Shown here piece after piece: positions 17,962 through 27,100 of a stretch of DNA of 64,000 bases (the stretch's first letter is position 1; each line of letters starts with the position of its first letter). The notes below the pieces were generated by a model. The model was not told the DNA's origin, made no database searches, and saw nothing but the letters and a program-made list of their open reading frames with translations. The stretch spans positions 1-64,000 of the forward strand of contig CAOOMX010000001.1 in NCBI GenBank assembly GCA_948497845.1. Reading direction: 5' to 3'. This DNA comes from an uncultured Bacilli bacterium (GTDB taxonomy: Bacteria > Bacillota_I > Bacilli_A > RF39 > UBA660). The position numbers were made by a program, and so were the translations under genes.

Positions 17962-19010
17962 TGAAGAAAAATAGATTTATGTTTATCATTTTAGTAGTAT
18001 GTTTACTTATGACGACAGGTTGTGGAAATAAGAAATTTATTATGGATGATGATAAGAAAATAGTGAAGTTTGAAGAAACGGATCAAATGTTACAAAAAGA
18101 TATTTTATGTCTACCAGATAAAGATGGAGATTTATATCCAATTTATGAGCAATACAAGGATCAATTGTATATTTCGTTTGATGAACTACCAGCATGTACG
18201 AATTTTAGGATAAATTCAAATGAAAGTTCAGGGTTGTGGGAATTTTTGTTTGTTAAACCTTTAGCTTATTTAATACTTCAATTAGGTAATTTAGTACGTA
18301 ATCTGGGTATATCATTAATTTTAATAGGATTAGCAATACGTTTAATTTTATTACCATTTACTATAAAGAGTACAAAACAAGCACAAAATATGAAAAAAGC
18401 TCAACCAGAGATTGAAAGACTTGAAAAAAAATATCGTAATCGAACAGATAATGAAGCTTTAATGGCTAAGAGTCAAGAAATAATGATGATTTATAAAAAA
18501 TATAAAGTCAATCCTATGACAGGTTGTTTATTATCTTTTATTCAATTACCAGTATTCTTTGCTTTCTTGCAAGCTATATACCGTGTGCCTGCGATTTATG
18601 AAGAAACATTATTAGGTTTTAATTTAGGAATGAGTCCGTTAAAAGGAATTACAACTGGAAATTATCTATATATTTTATTGTTAATTTTAATTGTTGTATC
18701 AACTTATTTCTCATTTAAGCAAACCCTTAGCCAAGCTCCTCAAACATCTCCAGAAGCTGCTAGTCAAATGAAAATCATGGTTTATGTGATGTTAGTTGTT
18801 ATTGTTTATGCATCCTTTTCATTGCCAACAGCGTTAGCATTCTATTGGATAGTAACCTATGCCTTTATAGCTATTCAAAATATAGTACTTAATTATATTA
18901 ATAATAAAACTTTTGGAGGAACAAATTCTAAGAGTAAAGAAAAAAGTAGGGAAAAGATTAAGGATAAGCTAGCGAGGAAAGAAGGTATGAAGTATGGAAA
19001 GAATAACTAA
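17961..19010 (+). CDS. yidC: Membrane protein insertase YidC (SpoIIIJ type)
   Basis: 349 residues. A lipoprotein signal with lipobox MTTGC (Cys about 21) is followed by an extracytoplasmic segment and the 60KD_IMP/Oxa1 domain with about five membrane helices (about residues 88-300). The tail is Lys/Arg-rich. In Bacillus SpoIIIJ is needed both for membrane insertion and for forespore development. The 3-prime end overlaps jag by 17 bases. Confidence 0.93.
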   Translation: MKKNRFMFIILVVCLLMTTGCGNKKFIMDDDKKIVKFEETDQMLQKDILCLPDKDGDLYPIYEQYKDQLYISFDELPACTNFRINSNESSGLWEFLFVKPLAYLILQLGNLVRNLGISLILIGLAIRLILLPFTIKSTKQAQNMKKAQPEIERLEKKYRNRTDNEALMAKSQEIMMIYKKYKVNPMTGCLLSFIQLPVFFAFLQAIYRVPAIYEETLLGFNLGMSPLKGITTGNYLYILLLILIVVSTYFSFKQTLSQAPQTSPEAASQMKIMVYVMLVVIVYASFSLPTALAFYWIVTYAFIAIQNIVLNYINNKTFGGTNSKSKEKSREKIKDKLARKEGMKYGKNN

Positions 19011-19599
19011 AGAGGGAAAAGATTTAGAAACTGTTTTAAATGCTATTTTAGAAGAAAATAATCTAGAAAAAGAAGATATCGTTTATACAAGTTGTGAAAA
19101 AAAAGGAAAGTTATTTCAAGGTAATTTAATAGAAGTTACCCTCATGCCAAAGACAAGTATTTATGATGAAGTAAAAAGTTTTCTAAAAGAAGTCATTGAA
19201 GGATTAGGTTTAGAAGTACAATTTGAGGTTATTACTAAAGAAGAGAGAACTACTATAAAGATGTATTCTGATAATAATGCAATTCTTATTGGAAAAAATG
19301 GTCAAACAATTAAAGCTTTAGAAACCATTGTTAAACAAATGCTTCAAAGTAGATACAATATACATTTTAGAGTTAGTTTGGATGTAGAAAATTATAAAGC
19401 AAAAAGAGAAAAGAATTTAAGTCGTATGGCTTGGCAATTGGCAAAAGAAGTTGTGCGTACAAAAATGCCTGTTTCTATGGACAATATGTCAAGTTATGAT
19501 CGTAGAGTGGTTCATAATGCCTTAACTAATTTCAAAGGTATAAGAACAGAAAGTGAAGGAGAAGAACCAAATCGTCATATTGTTATTAAACCAGAATAG
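18994..19599 (+). CDS. jag: RNA-binding protein Jag/KhpB
   Basis: 201 residues in the family's three parts: an N-terminal Jag-N domain (MERITKEGKDLETVLNAILE), a KH domain with the GKNGQTIK loop (about 97-104), and an R3H domain with MSSYDRRVVHNAL (about 167-179). It is translated from inside the yidC end. Known in other Firmicutes as a KhpA partner that binds RNA and influences cell division. Confidence 0.93.
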   Translation: MERITKEGKDLETVLNAILEENNLEKEDIVYTSCEKKGKLFQGNLIEVTLMPKTSIYDEVKSFLKEVIEGLGLEVQFEVITKEERTTIKMYSDNNAILIGKNGQTIKALETIVKQMLQSRYNIHFRVSLDVENYKAKREKNLSRMAWQLAKEVVRTKMPVSMDNMSSYDRRVVHNALTNFKGIRTESEGEEPNRHIVIKPE

Positions 19600-19622
19600 A
19601 GAAGCCACAGCTTCTTTTTTTA
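19599..19622 (+). terminator. Intrinsic terminator after jag
   Basis: GAAGC-CACA-GCTTC hairpin followed by seven or more T, directly after the jag stop codon. Confidence 0.85.
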
Positions 19623-19709
19623 TGAATTAAAGTTATACAAATAATAATCATCAGTTATTTTAATTGTAGTATCATACGGTAGAATAAAGAAAAGAAGTAT
19701 GGTGGATGT

Positions 19710-20042
19710 ATGAAAAATCTAAAAATATTAAGAGAAAAGAAAAAGAAAAATCAATTAAATGTAGCAATGAATGTAGGAGTATCGCAAGAGATGATTTGTA
19801 AGTATGAATCTGGTGAAGTTTATCCAAGTGTTGCCGTATTAATAAGACTTGCTAAATTTTTAGATACAAGTACTGATTATCTTTTAGGCCTTACAGATAA
19901 TCCATTACCAGTTACGGTTTTAGAAGGAATTAATCTAAATAAAGAAGAGATGGAGTTAATTCAAAAGTTTACGTATTTAGCGGTGGAAGATAAGTTAAAA
20001 TTGATGGGGTATATCGATGCTTTAACAACGATAAAAAACTAG
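19710..20042 (+). CDS. XRE-family transcriptional regulator
   Basis: 110 residues. The N-terminal Cro/C1 helix-turn-helix is residues 2-58 (LKILREKKKKNQLNVAMNVG, then VSQEMICKYESGEVYPS), ending in the common DYLLGLTD. The C-terminal 45 residues are helical and probably form the dimer interface. No neighbouring target operon is obvious; it stands alone before mnmE. Confidence 0.85.
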   Translation: MKNLKILREKKKKNQLNVAMNVGVSQEMICKYESGEVYPSVAVLIRLAKFLDTSTDYLLGLTDNPLPVTVLEGINLNKEEMELIQKFTYLAVEDKLKLMGYIDALTTIKN

Positions 20043-20094
20043 ACTTTATTGATGTAAAATGGTACAATACTTTCGAAAGTTTTAGGTGGTTTTC

Positions 20095-21450
20095 ATGGAA
20101 GATACTATTTGTGCCGTTGCGACGACGCCTGGGATTGGGGCAATTTCTATTGTTCGTGTAACAGGTATTGATGCTATTAAAATTGTAAATTCTATTTTTC
20201 GTGGAAAAAATTTAGAGAAGATGTCAAGTCATAGTGTTATTTATGGACATATTGTGTTTCAAGAGAAAGTTATTGATGAAGTATTAGTTATTCTTATGAA
20301 AGGACCAAAGACATATACAACAGAAGATACTGTGGAAATAAATTGTCATGGTGGGATGAACACAACAAATAAAGTTATGGAAGTTTTGTTAAAAAATGGA
20401 TGCCGATTAGCAGAGCCAGGCGAATTTACTAAACGGGCATTTTTGAATGGAAGAATTAATCTTTTGGAGGCGGAATCAGTTAATGATTTAATCGTAGCTA
20501 AAACAGATGCTTCTAGGGTTTTGGCGCTTAATAATGTAGATGGAAAGCTTACTAAAGTTATTCAAAATTTAAGGGAGAAAATGGTGAAGTTAATCTCTAA
20601 TATTGAAGTAAATATTGATTATCCAGAATATCAAGATGAAGTACAAATTACAAGAGATTTATTAGAGAAGTATTTGAAAGAAATTACGGATGAGTTACAT
20701 TTTTTAGTAAGTGGGGCTAAGTCTGGAAGAATAGTCAAAAATGGTATAAATGTAGCTATTATAGGTAGTCCTAATGTGGGAAAAAGTAGTATATTAAATC
20801 ATTTATTAGATGAAGAAAAAGCGATTGTAACGGATATTGCTGGAACAACTAGGGATATTGTAGAAGGTTCTATTTCTTTGAATGGAGTGCAAGTTAACTT
20901 TATTGATACTGCAGGTATTCGTGATACGGAAGATGTTGTTGAAAAAATTGGTGTGGATAAAAGTAAACAGATGGCTCAAAATGCCGATTTAATTCTTTTT
21001 GTTTTAAATGCAAATAATGCTATTACAGAGGAAGAGTTGTTGTTACTTCATCAATTGGATAAAGAAAAAGTAGTTGTTTTTATTAACAAAAATGATTTAA
21101 AGATAAATATATCTTTGGAAAAACTTAATGATTATCCTATTATTTATGGAAATACTATTGATGTAAAGGGATTAGATGGTTTAAAAGCTGCTATAGAAGA
21201 AAAATTTTCTTTAGAAAGTATTGTTAATCAAGATATGTGCTATTTATCTAATCTTCGTCAGATAGATTTAATAGAAAAGGCTAGTGCATCTATTCAAAAT
21301 GCTTGGAATTCTTTTCAAAATGGAATGGATGTTGATTTAGTGGAAATAGATATTAGAGAAGCATGGGAGATTTTAGGAGAACTTATTGGAGAAGCTTCTC
21401 CAGAAGAACTTGTTGATAATATTTTTAGTCATTTTTGTCTTGGGAAATAA
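20095..21450 (+). CDS. mnmE: tRNA modification GTPase MnmE
   Basis: 451 residues from ATG 20095, preferred over the GTG at 20086 because AGGTGG sits just before the ATG. The N-terminal formyl-THF-binding fold (TICAVATTPGIGAISIVRVTG) is followed by the G domain with G1 GSPNVGKSS, G2 TDIAGTTRD, G3 DTAG and G4 NKND, and the C-terminal CLGK with the conserved Cys. With MnmG it makes the 5-carboxymethylaminomethyl group at U34 of certain tRNAs. Confidence 0.96.
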   Translation: MEDTICAVATTPGIGAISIVRVTGIDAIKIVNSIFRGKNLEKMSSHSVIYGHIVFQEKVIDEVLVILMKGPKTYTTEDTVEINCHGGMNTTNKVMEVLLKNGCRLAEPGEFTKRAFLNGRINLLEAESVNDLIVAKTDASRVLALNNVDGKLTKVIQNLREKMVKLISNIEVNIDYPEYQDEVQITRDLLEKYLKEITDELHFLVSGAKSGRIVKNGINVAIIGSPNVGKSSILNHLLDEEKAIVTDIAGTTRDIVEGSISLNGVQVNFIDTAGIRDTEDVVEKIGVDKSKQMAQNADLILFVLNANNAITEEELLLLHQLDKEKVVVFINKNDLKINISLEKLNDYPIIYGNTIDVKGLDGLKAAIEEKFSLESIVNQDMCYLSNLRQIDLIEKASASIQNAWNSFQNGMDVDLVEIDIREAWEILGELIGEASPEELVDNIFSHFCLGK

Positions 21451-21454
21451 TTAA

Positions 21455-21474
21455 AATATTTCCCGGGAAATATT
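21455..21474. promoter_or_regulatory. Noc-binding site (NBS) candidate between mnmE and the GNAT gene
   Basis: AATATTTCCCGGGAAATATT, a perfect 20-bp palindrome containing the same 16-bp core as the site at 2839-2854. It begins 5 bases after the mnmE stop. Confidence 0.82.
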
Positions 21475-21489
21475 TAGGAGTGATTTCAA

Positions 21490-22002
21490 TTGATACGTAT
21501 TGCGGTAGAAGAAGATGTAAGTACAATTATGGATATTGTTAGTAAAATAAAGGAAGAAATGAATAGGGCTAATAATCCTCAGTGGGATGTTGCATATCCT
21601 TTAGCTTGTCATTTTCTTGAAGATATAAAACAAAAAGCATTATATGTTTATGAATATGAAAAGAAAGTAGTTGGGTTTATTACTATTTTAGAGGATGTAG
21701 AAGATGAGTATATAAGTGTTTTAGAATCTTCTAAAGATAGAGCTTTTATTGTCCATCGTTTAGGTGTAGAGGCTTCTTTTAGAAAAATGGGTATAGCTCA
21801 AAACTTAATGCAATATGCAGAAGATTTAGCAAGAAAAAGTAATGTTTATTTGATTAAGGCGGATACTGAGTTCAGTAATGTTAAAATGAATCATTTATTT
21901 AATAAGATGGGATATAGGAAAATTACTACCTTTGTTTGGCCAAATGTAGATAGTACATTTAATTATTATGAAAAAAGATTAGGAGGTGAAAAAAATGTAT
22001 GA
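21490..22002 (+). CDS. GNAT-family N-acetyltransferase
   Basis: 170 residues. The acetyl-CoA-binding motif A is FIVHRLGVEASFRKMGIAQ (about 95-113), followed by LMQYAEDLARK and the C-terminal HLFNKMGYRK. The start is TTG (21490) with AGGAG 10 bases before it. Substrate cannot be inferred. It overlaps mnmG by 8 bases, so it has been inserted into the mnmE-mnmG operon. Confidence 0.85.
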   Translation: MIRIAVEEDVSTIMDIVSKIKEEMNRANNPQWDVAYPLACHFLEDIKQKALYVYEYEKKVVGFITILEDVEDEYISVLESSKDRAFIVHRLGVEASFRKMGIAQNLMQYAEDLARKSNVYLIKADTEFSNVKMNHLFNKMGYRKITTFVWPNVDSTFNYYEKRLGGEKNV

Positions 22003-23857
22003 TGTTATTGTTGTAGGGGGAGGTCATGCTGGTTGTGAAGCTTGTCATATAGCTGCTAAAATGGGTAAAAAGACCTTATTAGTTACAGGAAATATTGAAA
22101 ATATTGCAGATATGCCTTGTAATCCTTCGATTGGGGGAACTGCTAAAGGAATTATTGTGCGAGAAGTTGATGCTCTTGGGGGATTAATGGGAGTTGTTGC
22201 AGATAAAAGTCATATTCAAATAAAGATGCTTAATCCTTCAAAAGGTCCTGCTGTTCGGTCTTTGCGAGCACAAGCAGATAAAATTACGTATCCTAAAAAT
22301 ATGCAAAAAGAATTATTTAATACTAATGGATTAGAGATAAAAGAAGCTATGATCGAAGATCTAATCGTAAATAATAATAAAGTTACAGGAGTCATTACTA
22401 AAGATGGAGAAAAAATTGATGGTAAAACAGTTATTTTGACAACTGGTACATATTTAAAAGGAAATATTTTAATTGGAGCAGAAAATACGCCGAGTGGTCC
22501 TCATGGGGAAGAGCGAAGCAATTATTTATCTGATAAATTAAAAGAATATGGTCTTAAAATTATTCGTCTAAAAACAGGAACACCTCAAAGAATTGATGCA
22601 AAGTCTATCGATTTTGATGTTTTACAAAAGGAAGTTGGAGATAATTGTTATTGGACGTTTAGTAACGATAATCTTCCTTCTTATAAACTGGATGAACAAC
22701 AACCTTGCTATTTAATTTATACGAATGAAAAAACGCATGATATCATTCGAAAGAATTTAGAAAAGTCAGCTATGTATGGCGGTTATGCTACAGGTGTTGG
22801 TCCTAGATATTGTCCTTCTATTGAGGATAAAATTGTACGTTTTAGTGATAAGGAACGTCATCAGCTATTTTTAGAGCCGGAAAGTTTGTTTTATGATGAT
22901 TGGTATTTACAAGGTTTTTCTACTTCCATGCCTAGAGATGTTCAAGAATTAATGGTACATAGCTTAAAAGGCTTAGAACATGCTGTTATAAATAAGTATG
23001 CATATGCTATTGAATATGATGCTATTGATCCTTTACAAATTAAACCATCTTTAGAAAATAAAATATTAGAAAATTTATTTACGGCTGGGCAAATAAATGG
23101 GACTAGTGGGTATGAAGAAGCTGCAGGTCAAGGTATTATTGCAGGTATAAATGCTTGTTTAAAAATTGATGATAAAGAACCTTTGATATTAAAAAGAAGT
23201 GATGCTTATATTGGTGTTTTGATTGATGATTTAGTTACAAAGGGTACGATTGAACCATATAGAATGCTTACATCACGAGCTGAATTTCGTCTTTTGTTGC
23301 GACATGATAATGCTGATTTAAGACTTCGCGATTATGCATATAAATTGGGTACAATAAGCAAAGATCAATACAATAGATTGTGTGAAAAAAGACAGAATAT
23401 TCAAGATTTAATTCAATATTTAAAAAATCAACATTTAAAATTAACTGATGCTATTAAAAAAGTATTTATAGATCATCAAATAGATATTCCAAGTGCCAGT
23501 ATGTCTTTTTATGATTTATTAAAAAGACCAGAAATAACGATGGCGTTTATTGAACTAATTTTGCCGATAGAAGAGTCAGATGAAATTAAAGAACAAGTCC
23601 AAATAGAAATAAAATATGAGGGATATATAAAGAAAACCTATAAAGAAGTAGAAAAGTTATTGAAATTAGAAGAAAAAGAAATACCTGATGATATTGATTA
23701 TACAAATGTTAAGAATTTAGCTACTGAAGCGCGTCAGAAATTAGCGGCGGTACGTCCTAAAACGATTGCTCAAGCAATGCGTATAAGTGGTGTTAATCCT
23801 GTGGATATTTCGGTTTTAAGTGTTTATTTAAAAAAGGAGTATAATAGTTCATTATAA
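21995..23857 (+). CDS. mnmG: tRNA uridine 5-carboxymethylaminomethyl modification enzyme MnmG (GidA)
   Basis: 620 residues from the ATG at 21995, placed 8 bases after AGGAGG; a GTG 9 bases upstream overlaps that binding site. FAD motif is VIVVGGGHAGCEA at the N terminus, then NPSIGGTAKG, GPRYCPSIEDK and GQINGTSGYEEAAGQG, all hallmarks. The C-terminal part ends with VNPVDISVLSVYLKK. It forms a complex with MnmE. Confidence 0.97.
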   Translation: MYDVIVVGGGHAGCEACHIAAKMGKKTLLVTGNIENIADMPCNPSIGGTAKGIIVREVDALGGLMGVVADKSHIQIKMLNPSKGPAVRSLRAQADKITYPKNMQKELFNTNGLEIKEAMIEDLIVNNNKVTGVITKDGEKIDGKTVILTTGTYLKGNILIGAENTPSGPHGEERSNYLSDKLKEYGLKIIRLKTGTPQRIDAKSIDFDVLQKEVGDNCYWTFSNDNLPSYKLDEQQPCYLIYTNEKTHDIIRKNLEKSAMYGGYATGVGPRYCPSIEDKIVRFSDKERHQLFLEPESLFYDDWYLQGFSTSMPRDVQELMVHSLKGLEHAVINKYAYAIEYDAIDPLQIKPSLENKILENLFTAGQINGTSGYEEAAGQGIIAGINACLKIDDKEPLILKRSDAYIGVLIDDLVTKGTIEPYRMLTSRAEFRLLLRHDNADLRLRDYAYKLGTISKDQYNRLCEKRQNIQDLIQYLKNQHLKLTDAIKKVFIDHQIDIPSASMSFYDLLKRPEITMAFIELILPIEESDEIKEQVQIEIKYEGYIKKTYKEVEKLLKLEEKEIPDDIDYTNVKNLATEARQKLAAVRPKTIAQAMRISGVNPVDISVLSVYLKKEYNSSL

Positions 23858-23871
23858 AAAGGAGAGCTCAC

Positions 23872-24591
23872 ATGAAAGAAGATATGTTTAAATTAGAAGT
23901 AGAAAAATTAGGAGTATATTGCACTGATGAAATGTTAGATAAATTAAAATTATATTGTGCTTTTTTATTAGAGTATAATAAACATACTAACTTAACTGCT
24001 ATTAGAAATGAAAAAGATGTATATTTAAAACATTTTTATGACTCTTTAACTTTAGTAAAAGCAGTTAATTTAAATCAAATAAGTACTTTTTTAGATATTG
24101 GAAGTGGAGCAGGCTTTCCAGGAATTGTCTTAAAAATTTTTTATCCGCATTTATCTGGTACATTAATCGATTCTAATAATAAGAAAACTACCTTCTTAAA
24201 AGCTCTTGTGGAAAAGTTAGAACTTATCAACATAGAAATTGTAAATGATAGAATAGAAAATTATAGTAAAAATCACTTAAATTGTTTTGATTTGGTAACA
24301 GCAAGAGCAGTTACAAATATGCGTGTGTTAGCAGAACTTGCTCTTCCTTTAGTAAAACCAAACGGTTTTTTAGTTGCTATGAAAGGTAAAGTAGAAGATG
24401 AATTTAAAGAAGCTCAAGATACTATTTCCATTATGGGAGGAGAATTAGTTGAAACAATTAGCTTCACTTTAATACAAGAGAATAGTGATAGATCACTGGT
24501 AAAATTGAAAAAGTTACGTGAAACTTTATTGAGTGAAGTAAGAACGTATGATAAAATCGTAAAAAAGCCATTGCAAAAGAATGACAAATAG
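23872..24591 (+). CDS. rsmG: 16S rRNA (guanine-527-N7)-methyltransferase RsmG
   Basis: 239 residues. It has HTNLTAIRNEKDVYLKHFYDS (here split by function: NLTAI and KHFYDS are diagnostic), SAM motif FLDIGSGAGFPGI, and VTARAVTNMRVLAELALPL. AAAGGAG precedes the ATG. Order mnmG-rsmG-noc is as in Bacillus. Confidence 0.95.
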   Translation: MKEDMFKLEVEKLGVYCTDEMLDKLKLYCAFLLEYNKHTNLTAIRNEKDVYLKHFYDSLTLVKAVNLNQISTFLDIGSGAGFPGIVLKIFYPHLSGTLIDSNNKKTTFLKALVEKLELINIEIVNDRIENYSKNHLNCFDLVTARAVTNMRVLAELALPLVKPNGFLVAMKGKVEDEFKEAQDTISIMGGELVETISFTLIQENSDRSLVKLKKLRETLLSEVRTYDKIVKKPLQKNDK

Positions 24592-24629
24592 AGTAGAATT
24601 ATTGTATAAGGTAAAGGGTTGATTAAGTC

Positions 24630-25766
24630 GTGAATAATAATTATGCACAAACAGACACTAGAGTATTGCAAATTCCTATTGAAGATATTATACCTAATCG
24701 TTTTCAACCAAGACTTACTTTTGATAATAAGTCATTAGAGGAACTTGCGCTTTCTATTAAGCAACATGGGATTATTCAACCCCTAGTTTTAAGACGCGTT
24801 GGAGATAAATATGAGATAATTGCTGGAGAACGAAGATATAAAGCTGCTACAATGGCAGGGCTCGCAAGTGTTCCAGCTATTTTAAGTGACATGGATGATA
24901 ATACAAGTGCTGAAGTTGCCATTGTAGAAAATGTACAACGAAAAGATTTGACTGCTATCGAAGAGGCTAAATCTTTTAAGGCTTTATTAGAAAAAGGCTA
25001 TATGACCCAAGAAGAATTATCTAAAAAAATGGGTCTTTCGCAAGCTGCTATTTCTAATAAATTACGTTTGTTAACTCTTGATGAATCTGTTCAACAAGCG
25101 ATTTTGCAAGAAAAAATAAGTGAAAGACACGCCAGAAGTCTATTAAAAATTAAGTCTTTAGAAGATCAAAAGACGATGCTAAGTAGAATAATAAATGAAA
25201 GATTAACTGTTCGTCAGTTAGAAGAGGAAATAAAGAAAATGATAGGAAATGATACAGAAACCGATGTACCTATAGTTAATACACCAGATTTAGATCAAAT
25301 GTTAAAGGCTGCTGTAGACATAGCTAAACCAGCAGAAATGAAAACGCAAGCCGATTCCTTTGATATTTTGAAAAATGCTGAAACTCCTCAGGAATTAGCT
25401 CCAGAAAAAATAAAAGAAGCAGAAAAAATGCCTAATAAGTTCTTTAATTTTTTAGAGGATGAAGCTGCTAATATGAGTATGGAAGATGATATTTTATCAT
25501 TTAAATCTTTGATTGATACAGATGAACCAAAAGAGGAAAAGAAAGCAGAATCATTAGTAAATGTTAGTGATGATATTGAAATGCTAGATGATTTTATTAT
25601 TCCTTCTGTTAAAGAAAATACAGCTGTAAATGATGATAGTTATTTAGGTAATATTATTTCAACGATAAGAAATTTACATTTAGATAGTGATAAAGTTAAA
25701 GTTGAAGAAATTAATTTACCAGCAGAATACCATATCAATATAGTCATTAAAAAAGATAAATTATAG
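24630..25766 (+). CDS. noc: Nucleoid occlusion protein Noc (ParB family), extended
   Basis: 378 residues. The ParB/CTPase domain has PNRFQPR (22-28), HGIIQPLV (46-53) and GERRYKAA (67-74); the helix-turn-helix is about 125-150 with SQAAISNKLRLL. Several residues agree with Bacillus Noc rather than Spo0J: NRFQPR, HGIIQP, NKLRLL and ISERHARSL. The last 40 residues align with the Noc dimerisation end. Two features differ: an acidic, low-complexity linker of about 130 residues (205-335), and no N-terminal amphipathic FSRFFGL-like helix. Start GTG. The two NBS palindromes in the window support Noc over Spo0J. Confidence 0.85.
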   Translation: MNNNYAQTDTRVLQIPIEDIIPNRFQPRLTFDNKSLEELALSIKQHGIIQPLVLRRVGDKYEIIAGERRYKAATMAGLASVPAILSDMDDNTSAEVAIVENVQRKDLTAIEEAKSFKALLEKGYMTQEELSKKMGLSQAAISNKLRLLTLDESVQQAILQEKISERHARSLLKIKSLEDQKTMLSRIINERLTVRQLEEEIKKMIGNDTETDVPIVNTPDLDQMLKAAVDIAKPAEMKTQADSFDILKNAETPQELAPEKIKEAEKMPNKFFNFLEDEAANMSMEDDILSFKSLIDTDEPKEEKKAESLVNVSDDIEMLDDFIIPSVKENTAVNDDSYLGNIISTIRNLHLDSDKVKVEEINLPAEYHINIVIKKDKL

Positions 25767-25769
25767 AAG

Positions 25770-25797
25770 CATATATTGGATAGTATATGTTTTTTTG
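25770..25797 (+). terminator. Intrinsic terminator after noc
   Basis: CATATA / TATATG stem with an eight-base loop, followed by seven T. Confidence 0.7.
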
Positions 25798-25831
25798 TTT
25801 ATATGTGTTATATTAGTAAACAAGTGATGGT

Positions 25832-26890
25832 ATGAAAGATAAAAATATAGGAAATGAAATTTATAGGTTAAGGAAAGAAAAGAATCTTACGCAAAATGAT
25901 TTAGCAGAAAAGATGCATGTTTCAAGAGAAACTATTAGTAAGTGGGAAAGAAATATTGTTTTGCCTGATATAAAGTCTATAGGAAAACTGTGTAAGGAAT
26001 TGGATTGTTCTTATGATTCATTTTTAGGGATGGAACATAAGAAAAAAGAAGAAGTTGTTTTGGATTTTTATAAGATTAAATGGCAAAATAAAAAAAGAAT
26101 AAAATTTTTAATTATATTTTTTATTGGAGTAATACTTCTTTTCTTAGGTTATTATTTTTTCAATACTTATCGACAAATTCACATATATAAAATAACAGGA
26201 ACAAGTGATAATATAAATATTAATGAGGGGTTAGTCGTAAGAAGTTACGATAAGATATATTTTAATTTAGGGAATATTGAAGTATTTGATGAAGAAATTA
26301 AAGGATTAGAATTGTATACAGAAGAAAAAAGTATTTTTAAAACGGATGGTAATACAATATTTATTTCTGATTTTTCTGGCTATAATGAGTATTTTGATCA
26401 TAAAGAATTTATGAAATATATTGATCGTTTATATTTGAAAGTTATTTATGAAAATGAAGAAGATATTCTTAAATTAGATATAAAAGAGATTTATGTGAAT
26501 GTTGATTTATCTTTTAAGGAAAAGCCAGTCATAGAAGATAATACACAAGATTTATTAGAAGTACGTAGTCGTTATGAAGAACAAATTAATGATATAAAAA
26601 AATCTTTTCAGTATGAAAATAATGAATATCTTTATCAAGAAGATCGTTTAAGAATAACTTATAACGATGAAGAAAAATTAATAAAAGTATCTAAAGGCAA
26701 AGAGAAAAAAGAAGAGTGGGAATTTAGTTTTTTGGATGAAATAATGGCATACTCTATTTATGAAGGAGATACTTTAAGAGAATATATTAGAATCTATGGC
26801 GTAGAAAATCCTACTTTTAATCGAAATGAAGAATTAGGTAAAGAAAAATTGCAAGAGTTTTTTTCTATATTAGATAAAGTTTTAAAATAG
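25832..26890 (+). CDS. Membrane-anchored XRE-family regulator
   Basis: 352 residues in three parts. Residues 8-62 form a Cro/C1 helix-turn-helix (LTQNDLAEKMHVSRETISKW). Residues 91-110 form one membrane helix after a basic stretch. Residues 111-352 form an extracytoplasmic domain that is not recognised; it is rich in Asp, Glu and Tyr. A DNA-binding head with an external sensor suggests direct signalling across the membrane. The nearest candidate targets are the secreted protein and ABC genes immediately downstream, which a terminator and a new promoter separate from it. Function inferred. Confidence 0.75.
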   Translation: MKDKNIGNEIYRLRKEKNLTQNDLAEKMHVSRETISKWERNIVLPDIKSIGKLCKELDCSYDSFLGMEHKKKEEVVLDFYKIKWQNKKRIKFLIIFFIGVILLFLGYYFFNTYRQIHIYKITGTSDNININEGLVVRSYDKIYFNLGNIEVFDEEIKGLELYTEEKSIFKTDGNTIFISDFSGYNEYFDHKEFMKYIDRLYLKVIYENEEDILKLDIKEIYVNVDLSFKEKPVIEDNTQDLLEVRSRYEEQINDIKKSFQYENNEYLYQEDRLRITYNDEEKLIKVSKGKEKKEEWEFSFLDEIMAYSIYEGDTLREYIRIYGVENPTFNRNEELGKEKLQEFFSILDKVLK

Positions 26891-26906
26891 GATAAAGCTA
26901 GCTAAA

Positions 26907-26975
26907 ATAATGTAATGGGCTTTATAAGTCCACGAACGAAGATTTGTGGACTTAATATTACCGTTACATTTTTTT
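26907..26975 (+). terminator. Long hairpin terminator after the membrane regulator
   Basis: Inner stem AAGTCCAC (26926-26933) / GTGGACTT (26946-26953), outer stem AATGTAA / TTACATT (26964-26970), then a T run to 26975. Confidence 0.75.
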
Positions 26976-27010
26976 GTTATTGTGTTATATTTTTTTTAAC
27001 AGATGATAGT

Positions 27011-27039
27011 TTGTTAAAAAATAGTAATCAGAGTAGTAT
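27011..27039 (+). promoter_or_regulatory. Promoter candidate for the secreted-protein gene
   Basis: -35 TTGTTA (27011-27016), 17-base spacer, -10 TAGTAT (27034-27039), about 60 bases before the ATG at 27101. Confidence 0.45.
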
Positions 27040-27100
27040 TATAGGAGTAGTATTACCTTTTATCAATTATTTTGAAATCGATTACAGAAAGGAGGTACAG

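Noticed and set aside
26915..27100. N-terminal extension of the secreted protein gene
   Set aside because: It crosses a terminator and the likely promoter; the ATG at 27101 has a strong binding site and starts a proper signal peptide.
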